Assembly (NCBI GenBank): GCA_947630515.1
Contig: CANRHY010000020.1
Coordinates: 1 to 11,592, forward strand
Length of the DNA stretch: 11,592 bases
Reading direction: 5' to 3'
From: an uncultured Bacilli bacterium
GTDB lineage: Bacteria; Bacillota_I; Bacilli_A; RF39; UBA660
Shown here piece by piece: positions 1-5,895 of this stretch. The notes under the pieces were generated by a model, which was not told where the DNA came from, ran no database searches, and was given only the letters and a program-made list of their open reading frames with translations. The position numbers were made by a program, and so were the translations under genes. Positions within the stretch are counted from its first letter, which is position 1; the number at the start of each line of letters is the position of its first letter.

Positions 1-1
1 A

Positions 2-364
2 GTAGCATTAATAGACACAGCTGGTCGTTTACAAAACAAACTAAACTTAATGAAAGAATTAGAGAAAATAAACAAAGTAATAGAAAAACATTTAGGACAT
101 AACCCAGACGAAACACTTTTAGTAATAGACGCATCAACTGGTCAAAATGGAATAAGCCAGGCTAAAAGTTTTAAAGAAATAACGCCTGTAACAGGAATAA
201 TTTTAACAAAACTAGATGGAACTGCAAAAGGTGGAATAGTCCTTGCCATAAAAGAAGAAGTAGATTTACCTGTAAAATTTGTAGGTCTTGGAGAAAAAAA
301 AGAAGATATGATACCATTTGATATAGAAGCATATATATATGGATTATTTAAGGAGTGGAAATAA
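2..364 (+). CDS. ftsY: Signal recognition particle receptor FtsY, 3' end (5' partial)
   Basis: C-terminal part of the NG GTPase domain of the SRP receptor, which docks ribosome-SRP complexes at the membrane and hydrolyses GTP together with Ffh. The reading frame is open from base 2, so the gene starts outside the window. It shows the G3 motif DTAGR at the left edge, the conserved [16 protein letters not shown] stretch, G4 [10 protein letters not shown] and the closing GLGEK motif, and ends in the usual FtsY tail ([12 protein letters not shown]). FtsY is preferred over Ffh because no methionine-rich M domain follows and a complete Ffh is encoded downstream. The stop TAA shares its last base with the ATG of the next gene, which indicates translational coupling. 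Confidence 0.96.
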   Translation, partial: VALIDTAGRLQNKLNLMKELEKINKVIEKHLGHNPDETLLVIDASTGQNGISQAKSFKEITPVTGIILTKLDGTAKGGIVLAIKEEVDLPVKFVGLGEKKEDMIPFDIEAYIYGLFKEWK

Positions 365-885
365 TGGAAAAACTAATATATGACGGATACGTTAAAATAT
401 ATGACTGTGAACAAATAAAAGAAGATGGAAGTATAGAAAAATTTAACAAAGTTGCCCTTCGTGGAGCTTCTGCCGGGTTAGTAATAAATGAAGAAGGAAG
501 TATTGCCTTAGTAAAACAATATAGACCAATACTTGGTAAATACACATTAGAAATACCAGCTGGTACTATAGATAAAAAAGTATCTATAAAAGAAATAATA
601 ATAGAAGAATTAGAAGAAGAGTGTGGTATAACTAAAGAAGACATAATAGAAATAAGTGATGAACCAATAATTACATATAACATAATAGAAAACATGTCTG
701 ATGGAGAAATGCACATATTTAAAATATTAGTAAAAACAAAAGACACTAAACCAAAAGAAACAGATGAAGTAGATGAAGTACATTTTTACACATTAGAAGA
801 AATAGAAGAGCTAATAAAAAAACGTATAGTAACAGACCCTAAAACACTAATAGCTTTTTATCTATATAAGGATATGATTAAATGA
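364..885 (+). CDS. Nudix hydrolase, ADP-ribose pyrophosphatase-like
   Basis: 173-residue Nudix protein, most like ADP-ribose or nucleoside-diphosphate-sugar pyrophosphatases, which cleave ADP-ribose to AMP and ribose 5-phosphate. Seen: VKQYRP (50-55), the EIPAG motif (63-67) typical of the ADPRase branch, and a Nudix box at 67-89 ending in EELEEECGI. The box departs from the consensus: the first Glu is Val73 and the Arg of REUxEE is Glu81. The metal-binding glutamates at 82, 85 and 86 are kept, so activity is plausible but not certain. ATG at 364 is chosen over the in-frame GTG at 355 because AAGGAG (350-355) lies 8 bases upstream of it. The gene overlaps ftsY by one base and ylxM by four, so all three form one operon. 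Confidence 0.85.
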   Translation: MEKLIYDGYVKIYDCEQIKEDGSIEKFNKVALRGASAGLVINEEGSIALVKQYRPILGKYTLEIPAGTIDKKVSIKEIIIEELEEECGITKEDIIEISDEPIITYNIIENMSDGEMHIFKILVKTKDTKPKETDEVDEVHFYTLEEIEELIKKRIVTDPKTLIAFYLYKDMIK

Positions 886-1136
886 AAGAAAGAGTTGAAT
901 TAATAGCTTTATATGATATATATAAAGAATTACTCACTGATAAACAAAAATTATATTTTGAAAACTATTACTATGAAGACTTATCTCTAAGTGAAATAAG
1001 TGAAAACTTGTCTGTTAGTAAAACAATAGTTGGAAGAACAATAAAGGAAGTAGAAAACAAACTAAAAGAATATGAAAAAATACTTAAAGTAAAAAGCTTA
1101 TATGACAAAATAAATGAATTAGAAAGCAAAAAATAA
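882..1136 (+). CDS. ylxM: YlxM/p13-like SRP-associated HTH protein (UPF0122)
   Basis: 84-residue protein of the YlxM family, normally encoded between ftsY and ffh in Firmicutes and thought to modulate the SRP cycle by contacting Ffh or the SRP RNA. Residues about 30-65 form a sigma-region-4-like helix-turn-helix (DLSLSEISENLSVSKTIVGR) followed by a long charged helix. Length is slightly short for the family (about 100-110). The ATG overlaps the Nudix stop in an ATGA junction, with AAGGA at 868-872. Its stop lies inside the 5' arm of a terminator, so this transcript ends here. In many relatives ylxM runs directly into ffh. Here a convergent gene lies between them, and ffh has its own promoter. 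Confidence 0.85.
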   Translation: MKERVELIALYDIYKELLTDKQKLYFENYYYEDLSLSEISENLSVSKTIVGRTIKEVENKLKEYEKILKVKSLYDKINELESKK

Positions 1137-1160
1137 AAGTTGGAAATCCCAACTTTTATT
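1132..1160. terminator. Bidirectional intrinsic terminator between convergent genes
   Basis: A perfect 12-bp inverted repeat (1132-1143 with 1149-1160; inner arms AGTTGG/CCAACT) encloses a 5-base loop. It is A-rich on the left and T-rich on the right, so it can release transcripts on both strands. It overlaps the ylxM stop codon and abuts the stop of the minus-strand gene at 1161. Confidence 0.85.
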
Positions 1161-1847
1161 TTACATTAAAGTTTTTACTAACTTAGCTTCTCTATCAAAA
1201 CCTAAAAGAGTATCTTTATATTCTCCTCTAGAAATAGCCCCACTTATTAATAAATCTTCAAGTCTTCCCTCATCTAATATCATATTAGGTTCATTTTCTA
1301 CCCTAAAATATTTTTTATAAGGACTTAAATCATCAATAGTAACAGCCTTAAAATCTCTAAATTGTATCTTAGCTAAATTATATATCTCTTCACTTACTTT
1401 AATTGTAGGATATACAATCCAGTTTTTACCATACTTAGAAATATCAAAACCAGAAATAACATAATAAAATTCATTATGTCCATTAATTCTAACAGCCTTG
1501 AAACTATCTCTTTCAAACCATTCTCCACTAATAAATTCATCAGTATATTTGTCTTCATCAATTGGTTTAATTGGTACAGTGGCAAATTCATAATATCTAT
1601 CCTTTAACATTTTTTCAAAGTCATAAATACCTTTATCATAATAAAACCACTTATGATGAGTAGAAATAATTTTATAAAAAACATTTCCATCTGCTTTTAA
1701 AGTTTCAATATAACTTTTTCTAAATTCTCTTAAAAGGTCAATATCACTTATAATTGAATATAATTTAAATAACTTAGCCCCCTCTACAACAGTTGATTCT
1801 TTACTTTGTGGCTCCCAAATTTTAATATCTTTATCTACTTTTCCCAT
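1161..1847 (-). CDS. Conserved hypothetical protein, unknown function
   Basis: 228-residue soluble-looking protein that I do not recognise. No signal peptide, membrane segment or clear catalytic motif is visible. It is rich in aromatic and charged residues, with a KIWEPQSKESTVVEGAKLF N-terminus and a C-terminal stretch (about 199-225, LEDLLISGAISRGEYKDTLL) that reads like a short helix-turn-helix pair of the SHOCT type; that comparison is by eye only. The start at 1847 is supported by AGGAGGG (1854-1860 on the minus strand) 6 bases upstream. It is convergent to ylxM, shares its terminator, and is transcribed divergently from ffh. Codon use matches the neighbours. It is probably a real gene, because it is long, has a strong RBS and has a terminator, but no function can be assigned. 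Confidence 0.8.
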   Translation of the reverse strand: MGKVDKDIKIWEPQSKESTVVEGAKLFKLYSIISDIDLLREFRKSYIETLKADGNVFYKIISTHHKWFYYDKGIYDFEKMLKDRYYEFATVPIKPIDEDKYTDEFISGEWFERDSFKAVRINGHNEFYYVISGFDISKYGKNWIVYPTIKVSEEIYNLAKIQFRDFKAVTIDDLSPYKKYFRVENEPNMILDEGRLEDLLISGAISRGEYKDTLLGFDREAKLVKTLM

Positions 1848-1880
1848 ACAAAACCCTCCTTTTTGAGAAAATACAAAACT

Positions 1881-1908
1881 ATTATAATATAATTAATGAA
1901 AAAATTCC
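1881..1908 (-). promoter_or_regulatory. Putative promoter for the minus-strand hypothetical gene
   Basis: Reading the minus strand, TATAAT (1881-1886) is preceded by CTGGAA with an 18-base spacer. The -10 is perfect and the -35 weak. It lies back to back with the putative ffh promoter. Confidence 0.45.
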
Positions 1909-1925
1909 AGTTTTTATGATATAAT
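1896..1925 (+). promoter_or_regulatory. Putative promoter for ffh
   Basis: A perfect -10 TATAAT at 1920-1925 has a weak -35-like ATGAAA about 18 bases upstream. The predicted start lies some 15 bases before the ffh ATG. Its presence fits the break in the usual ylxM-ffh operon. Confidence 0.45.
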
Positions 1926-1946
1926 TATGTATACGAGGTGTAAAAT

Positions 1947-3254
1947 ATGTTTGATTTTTTAACAGATAAACTAGATAATATAATATCAAAAGTAAAAGGA
2001 TATGGGACAATCACTGAAGAAAATATAAGTGAAATGACTAGAGAAATAAGACTTGCTTTACTTGAAGCAGACGTAAACTATAAAATAGTAGGTGAGTTTG
2101 TTAACAGTGTAAAAGAAAAAGCACTAGGTGAAGAAGTCAAAAAAAGCTTAAAGCCTGGTGAAGTTTTTGCAAGCATTATAAGAAATGAACTAATAAACTT
2201 ACTAGGAAGTGAGTCTTCCCCTTTAATAATTAAAAATGGAATAACTATAGTTTTAATGAGTGGACTTCAAGGTAGTGGTAAAACAACAACAGTAGGAAAG
2301 TTAGGTAACTATGTAAGAAAAAAATATAATAAACGTCCTCTTTTTATCGCGTGTGACGTATATAGACCAGCTGCGATTGACCAATTAGTATCACTTGGAA
2401 AAAGCTTAAACATAGAAGTATATGAAGAAGGAAAAGGAAACGCTGTAGAAATAGCAAAACGTGGTGTAGAATACGCTAAAAATAATGGATTTGACTATGT
2501 TTTAATAGACACAGCCGGACGTCTACAAATAGATGAAACCCTTATGGAAGAACTACAAAACATAAGCGAGTCTGTTCACCCAGACGAAACACTTCTAGTA
2601 ATAGATGCTATGATGGGTCAAGATGGCGTTAATGTAATAACAGGATTTAACGAAAAATTAACACTTACTGGTTGTATACTTACAAAAATGGACGGAGACA
2701 CTAAAGGTGGTGTAGCCTTATCTTTAAGACACTTAACAAATATCCCAATAAAACTAATAGGTGACTCAGAAAAACTAGATGGCTTAAGTGAATTTGTACC
2801 AACTAGAATAGCTGATAGAATACTAGGCATGGGAGACATAGTAAGAGTCGCAGAAAAAGCAAGTGAAGTAATAAATGAAGAAGAAGCTAAAGAAGCAGCC
2901 AAAAAAATGAAAAAAGGTTCATTTGATTTAGAGGACTTCTTAAAACAAATGAAACAAATAAAAAAATTAGGCCCTCTTGAAAACCTAATAAAACTACTAC
3001 CAGGCGCTAAAAAAATGGGACTTAATAATATAGAAATAGATCCAAAAATAATGGCAAGAACAGAAGCAATAATACTTTCTATGACTCCATATGAAAGAAG
3101 ACACCCAGAAATTTTAAAAGCTTCTAGAAAACAACGTATAGCTACAGGTAGTGGTACTAAAGTAGAAGAAGTAAATAGATTACTAAACCAATTTGAACAA
3201 ATGAAAATAATGATGAAAAACTTAACAAATGGTAATATGAAATTTCCATTCTAA
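1947..3254 (+). CDS. ffh: Signal recognition particle protein Ffh (SRP54)
   Basis: 435-residue SRP GTPase, normal length. It binds the SRP RNA and the signal peptides of nascent proteins, and pairs with FtsY at the membrane. Domains: N bundle (1-88); G domain with P-loop GLQGSGKTT (106-114), DVYRPAA (137-143), DTAGR (188-192) and TKMDG (246-250); linker ADRILGMGDI (289-298); and M domain with KQIKKLGPLENLIKLLPG (336-353) and the RNA-binding GSGTKVEEVNRLLNQF (401-416). The closing G5 region reads GDSEK (272-276) where GxGEK is usual, a mild substitution; FtsY here keeps GLGEK. AGGTG at 1936-1940 supports the start. The tail is short with several methionines, as expected for signal-peptide binding. 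Confidence 0.98.
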   Translation: MFDFLTDKLDNIISKVKGYGTITEENISEMTREIRLALLEADVNYKIVGEFVNSVKEKALGEEVKKSLKPGEVFASIIRNELINLLGSESSPLIIKNGITIVLMSGLQGSGKTTTVGKLGNYVRKKYNKRPLFIACDVYRPAAIDQLVSLGKSLNIEVYEEGKGNAVEIAKRGVEYAKNNGFDYVLIDTAGRLQIDETLMEELQNISESVHPDETLLVIDAMMGQDGVNVITGFNEKLTLTGCILTKMDGDTKGGVALSLRHLTNIPIKLIGDSEKLDGLSEFVPTRIADRILGMGDIVRVAEKASEVINEEEAKEAAKKMKKGSFDLEDFLKQMKQIKKLGPLENLIKLLPGAKKMGLNNIEIDPKIMARTEAIILSMTPYERRHPEILKASRKQRIATGSGTKVEEVNRLLNQFEQMKIMMKNLTNGNMKFPF

Positions 3255-3263
3255 AAAGCCTAT

Positions 3264-3291
3264 ACAAAATATCACTTTCTTTCATAATATA
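3264..3291 (+). promoter_or_regulatory. Possible mother-cell sigma (SigK/SigE-like) promoter for the coat gene
   Basis: AC at 3264-3265, a 17-base gap, then CATAATATA at 3283-3291. This matches the SigK form AC-N16/17-CATANNNTA and the similar SigE -10. The spacing and downstream coat gene make it attractive. In DNA this AT-rich a chance match is possible, and CATAAT could also serve as a vegetative -10. Confidence 0.4.
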
Positions 3292-3312
3292 TAACTGAAA
3301 AGGAGTGAAACT

Positions 3313-3630
3313 ATGTATAATCAAAATGGTATGTATTCTGGTTATGAGGTAGAAACAAATAAAGAAGTTGAAACAAAAACTTCTAAAATGTATGAAGGCT
3401 CATATACTTCTATGCCAAGTACTTGTGGTATGATGATGCCTCCAGTATATGAATGTCCAAAAGAAAGAGTAATTCATAGAGAATTTGTTCATGAAGTACC
3501 TCACATTTGTCCAGTAAACACAAGAATAGTAAATCACCACATATATAAACATACTTACAGTCCATGCTATACTTGCTGTGAAGAAAATGAAGTATGTAAC
3601 ATAAGTGACTGCTGTGGTAATAATTTCTAA
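3313..3630 (+). CDS. CotD-like spore coat protein
   Basis: 105-residue Cys/His/Tyr-rich protein. The central part (about 50-92) follows the CotD pattern: a Cys-Pro, then VPHICPVNTRIVNHHIYKH, then aromatic and Cys residues, matching the VPHIHP...VNH..FQH layout of Bacillus CotD. The N-terminal 40 residues are low-complexity (Glu/Thr/Lys/Met/Tyr). The C-terminus has CC and DCC clusters suited to disulfide or metal cross-linking in the inner spore coat. There is no signal peptide, as expected for a coat protein made in the mother cell. AAGGAG (3300-3305) sits 7 bases before the ATG and a strong terminator follows, so it is a single-gene unit. The coat assignment rests on motif similarity read by eye. 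Confidence 0.75.
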   Translation: MYNQNGMYSGYEVETNKEVETKTSKMYEGSYTSMPSTCGMMMPPVYECPKERVIHREFVHEVPHICPVNTRIVNHHIYKHTYSPCYTCCEENEVCNISDCCGNNF

Positions 3631-3633
3631 AAG

Positions 3634-3655
3634 TCGGGTTATCCCGATTTTTTTT
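3634..3655 (+). terminator. Intrinsic terminator after the coat gene
   Basis: TCGGG (3634-3638), loop TTAT, CCCGA (3643-3647), then eight T. It starts 4 bases after the stop codon. Confidence 0.9.
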
Positions 3656-3776
3656 AAATTATAATTGCAAAACTCAGGTATTTGTAGTAATATAAAGTTC
3701 ATGGGAGATTTAAAAAGAAAAAGTCCTATCTTTTAGGAATCTATTAAAAAACTTTTAATATTATAAATAATAAAGA

Positions 3777-3817
3777 TATACTAAAACACATACCTGTTTT
3801 ACTTGTTTTATGTGTGT
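3777..3817 (+). promoter_or_regulatory. Possible promoter -10 and inverted repeat upstream of the RNA ligase
   Basis: TATACT at 3777-3782 is a fair -10 with only a weak TTTAAT -35 at 3754-3759. Overlapping the expected start point is a 7-bp inverted repeat, ACACATA (3786-3792) and TATGTGT (3809-3815), with a 16-base gap, just before the RBS. It could be an operator or an RNA hairpin. The rest of 3656-3776 holds only weak AT-rich hairpins (for example TCCTA/TAGGA near 3723-3737). Confidence 0.3.
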
Positions 3818-3837
3818 CTAAGGAAGGAGTGAATTAA

Positions 3838-4470
3838 ATGATAAAAAAAGAAATATATCCAAAAACAGAAAGATTAAAATGTGATATGGAAAAAGTATAT
3901 GTAACAGAAAAATTAGATGGTAGTAATATGTGTATATTTAAAAAAGATGGTATTATTTACATTGCACAAAGAAAAAGCATATTTTCACTAGATGAAATAG
4001 ATAACATTAAAGATATTCTTTATAAAGGTTTATACGAATGGATTAGTACAAATAAAGAAGCTTTAAATGATATACATGAAGGTAGTGTTATGTGTGGTGA
4101 ATGGTTAGGAATGGGTACACTAAAATACACAGTAGACGAATTTGATAAAAGAATTTATATGTTTGCAAAAGCAAATATTGATAAAGACTTTAATTTATAT
4201 AACATAAAATATGACCATAGCTTATTTAAATATGTATTTGAAAGTCTTACAATTCCGCCATTTATAGGAATAGTACCAGAAGTAACAGAATTAAATGTAT
4301 TACCTAATAAAGAACATTTAGATAGCATATACGAAAAATATTGTAAAAAAGTTAATAGAAATGTTGAAGGTTTTGTAATTAACTATAGAAATTTAATACA
4401 GAAGTACGTACGAATGAAAGGTGGTAAATTACAAGAACACTTTGATAGAGAAAATAATAAAGATCAATAA
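3838..4470 (+). CDS. Minimal RNA ligase (T4 Rnl2-like nucleotidyltransferase)
   Basis: 210-residue covalent nucleotidyltransferase of the RNA ligase family. It would use ATP to adenylate a lysine, pass AMP to an RNA 5'-phosphate and seal to a 3'-OH. Motif order is complete: motif I EKLDGSN (24-30) with nucleophile Lys25, AQRKS (43-47), CGEWLG (86-91) as motif III/IIIa, VEGFVINY (176-183) as motif IV and KYVRMKGG (189-196) as motif V. It is much shorter than Rnl2 (about 330) and has no C-terminal accessory domain, so this is a stand-alone catalytic core. GGAAGGAG lies just before the ATG. An RNA substrate is inferred from the family; DNA nick sealing or another end-repair role is not excluded. 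It starts the accessory-looking stretch and has its own terminator. Confidence 0.82.
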   Translation: MIKKEIYPKTERLKCDMEKVYVTEKLDGSNMCIFKKDGIIYIAQRKSIFSLDEIDNIKDILYKGLYEWISTNKEALNDIHEGSVMCGEWLGMGTLKYTVDEFDKRIYMFAKANIDKDFNLYNIKYDHSLFKYVFESLTIPPFIGIVPEVTELNVLPNKEHLDSIYEKYCKKVNRNVEGFVINYRNLIQKYVRMKGGKLQEHFDRENNKDQ

Positions 4471-4472
4471 AT

Positions 4473-4493
4473 AGTCCTAAAAAAGGGCTTTTT
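4473..4493 (+). terminator. Intrinsic terminator after the RNA ligase
   Basis: AGTCCT (4473-4478), five A, AGGGCT (4484-4489) with one G-U pair, then a T run to 4493. It starts 2 bases after the stop. Confidence 0.75.
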
Positions 4494-4546
4494 CTTTATA
4501 TACAAAAATAAAATAATATGATATTATAAATTATAAGGAGAATAGA

Positions 4547-5008
4547 ATGATAAAATATTATGAATTAATTTTTCACAAAAAAGATAATACATATGAAAGA
4601 AGAATATTAAATGAATTTATAGATTATAACTTATTTAGAAATCTAAAATTTATAGAATTATGGCAAATTACAAAAATAAATAGTGAAAGAGAAATAAAAA
4701 GTAAATGTTTAACTAGAATATATATAGGTAAGTATAGTATATATTTAGATTTATTTGGTCTTATTACAGGATATAAAGTAAGACAAAGAAAAGACTTTAA
4801 AAATGATATAGTAAACCCAACAGACAGAGTATTATATAGTATAAACAAAAAAGCAAAACAAATAGAAGTATATAAAGTAATAAGACAAAATGATATAGTT
4901 TTAAATAGTGTACAAGACTTTATTGATTTTCTAAATCTAATACAAAACAAAGAAGAAATAAATGAAGAAGTAAAAAAACTTAAATTAACACAAATAAAAA
5001 AGCACTAA
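4547..5008 (+). CDS. Hypothetical protein, unknown function
   Basis: 153-residue basic, Ile/Lys/Asn-rich protein that I do not recognise. No signal peptide or membrane span is evident. The middle (about 56-115) looks beta-rich with a NPTDRVLYSINKK segment; the C-terminus (about 120-150) is a Lys/Glu helix that could be a short coiled coil. AAGGAG at 4535-4540 sits 6 bases before the ATG, and TATTAT/TATAAA elements at 4522-4530 could be a -10. No forward terminator follows. Instead, the last 13 bases are antisense to the 3' end of a candidate small RNA on the other strand. Codon use is that of the neighbourhood. A link with the upstream RNA ligase is possible but unsupported. Confidence 0.65.
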   Translation: MIKYYELIFHKKDNTYERRILNEFIDYNLFRNLKFIELWQITKINSEREIKSKCLTRIYIGKYSIYLDLFGLITGYKVRQRKDFKNDIVNPTDRVLYSINKKAKQIEVYKVIRQNDIVLNSVQDFIDFLNLIQNKEEINEEVKKLKLTQIKKH

Positions 5009-5072
5009 TAAGCGCCTTATCATGAGCCTTAAGCTCTAAATCAAGAAATTCATGCCTAACTGGCTAAATTTC
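4996..5072 (-). ncRNA. Candidate small structured RNA with perfect promoter and terminator
   Basis: About 77 nt on the minus strand. It begins 7 bases after a perfect TATAAT and ends in an intrinsic terminator. Hairpin 1: GAAATT (5072-5067) with AATTTC (5050-5045), enclosing an inner GCC/GGC stem. Hairpin 2: GAGC with GCTC, loop TTAAG (about 5035-5023). Terminator: AGGCGC (5017-5012), loop UUAUUA, GUGCUU (5005-5000), then U's to 4996. The stem begins at the predicted first base, as in many stable bacterial sRNAs. A 12-codon ORF (ATG at 5074) would start before the predicted transcript start, so a peptide is unlikely. I do not recognise the family. Target and role are unknown. Its end overlaps the 3' end of the unknown gene on the plus strand. 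Confidence 0.6.
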
Positions 5073-5078
5073 ATTAAT

Positions 5079-5107
5079 ATTATACCAATATTATATTCAC
5101 TTGTCAA
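5079..5107 (-). promoter_or_regulatory. Perfect consensus sigma-A promoter for the candidate small RNA
   Basis: On the minus strand TTGACA (5107-5102), a 17-base spacer and TATAAT (5084-5079): all twelve hexamer positions match. It lies downstream of the toxin stop and points away from it, so it drives something other than the toxin. Confidence 0.85.
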
Positions 5108-5162
5108 ATTTTTTTAATAAGTTTTTATATACTAATTTATTTATTTTTGAATTTAATAATTA

Positions 5163-5828
5163 TCAAAAATATAAATCAATTAATCCACTGGTTAATTTAT
5201 CGGTGATATTTTTAGCAACTCTAGTTTTCCCCACTAAATCATGTTTATTTAATGGATATAGTATTCTATTTTTGCTTATACATCTAAACTGTGAAACATT
5301 AGCAAAAGTTAATTTTTTATATTTTGAATATTCAATAATTAATTTTTTTATTTCGTCTATATCCACATCGCTATCAGCATTTTCAAGTTCCATATTCATT
5401 TTATCAATAAATGCATCGAATAAAAGAAAACCTAAATCAATTTTATAATCACCAGGTTTAGATGTTAAAGGAATAACAGAGATAGTCTCTTTATAACAAT
5501 TATCTTCATTATCCATAACTATTGCAAAATGTGTATGTGATAATTCACAACCAATATTAATGCCAAAATCAACTTTTACAATTGTACCCTTCTTGTATTT
5601 CATAAATTGTTTTGGTGTATAAATAAGTTCTTTTTGAAAAATATTTGACTCTTTCTTTAACCATTTATCTAATTTGGTAAATTTTTCATTTCCGCTTTTA
5701 TTTATTTTTTTAAAATTTTTACAAGCATAATCAATTCTTTTATCAGATAATGTTTCAGTACTTGGTTTAGATGAGACGTTATCGCTAGTGGCTTCCTTTT
5801 TATCGTTTTCTTCAGTCTCGATTTTCAT
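5163..5828 (-). CDS. PemK/MazF-like toxin with long N-terminal extension
   Basis: 221-residue protein whose C-terminal part (about 78-195) matches the PemK/MazF endoribonuclease fold, RNases that cut mRNA at short sequences: GTIVKVDFGINIGCELS (81-97), HFAIVMDN (100-107), ISVIPLTSK (116-124, keeping the conserved Thr) and VSQFRCISKNRIL (178-190). The usual basic residue after the GxE loop is His here, as in other Firmicute members. About 75 N-terminal charged residues and a helical insert near 140-170 make it twice the length of classic MazF. ATG at 5828 is chosen over an in-frame TTG at 5861: AAAGGAG (5842-5836) precedes it and the predicted transcript starts near 5857. No antitoxin gene adjoins it, so it is an orphan or is controlled another way. 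Confidence 0.75.
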   Translation of the reverse strand: MKIETEENDKKEATSDNVSSKPSTETLSDKRIDYACKNFKKINKSGNEKFTKLDKWLKKESNIFQKELIYTPKQFMKYKKGTIVKVDFGINIGCELSHTHFAIVMDNEDNCYKETISVIPLTSKPGDYKIDLGFLLFDAFIDKMNMELENADSDVDIDEIKKLIIEYSKYKKLTFANVSQFRCISKNRILYPLNKHDLVGKTRVAKNITDKLTSGLIDLYF

Positions 5829-5863
5829 TAATTCACTCCTTTCAATCTCCGTAAATAACACTT

Positions 5864-5892
5864 AATATAGCACTATAAAATACATAAGTCAA
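5864..5892 (-). promoter_or_regulatory. Promoter of the toxin gene
   Basis: Minus strand TTGACT (5892-5887), 17-base spacer, TATATT (5869-5864): one mismatch in each hexamer. The predicted start near 5857 leaves a leader of about 29 nt with the RBS, which supports the ATG at 5828. Confidence 0.75.
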
Positions 5893-5895
5893 TAT

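Noticed and set aside
883..885. TGA read as tryptophan (Mollicute code)
   Set aside because: This TGA ends the Nudix gene exactly at the ylxM start, and recognisable proteins here use TGG for Trp with no internal TGA, so the standard code fits.
3656..3776. Small RNA or riboswitch between the coat-gene terminator and the RNA ligase
   Set aside because: Only weak AT-rich hairpins (TCCTA/TAGGA, AGAT/ATCT) and a poor promoter-like TTGCAA...TAATAT are present, with no terminator, so no unit can be supported.
5101..5448. Plus-strand ORF opposite the 3' part of the toxin gene
   Set aside because: It lies antisense to a gene with clear PemK/MazF motifs, has no RBS, and covers the minus-strand small-RNA promoter at its start.
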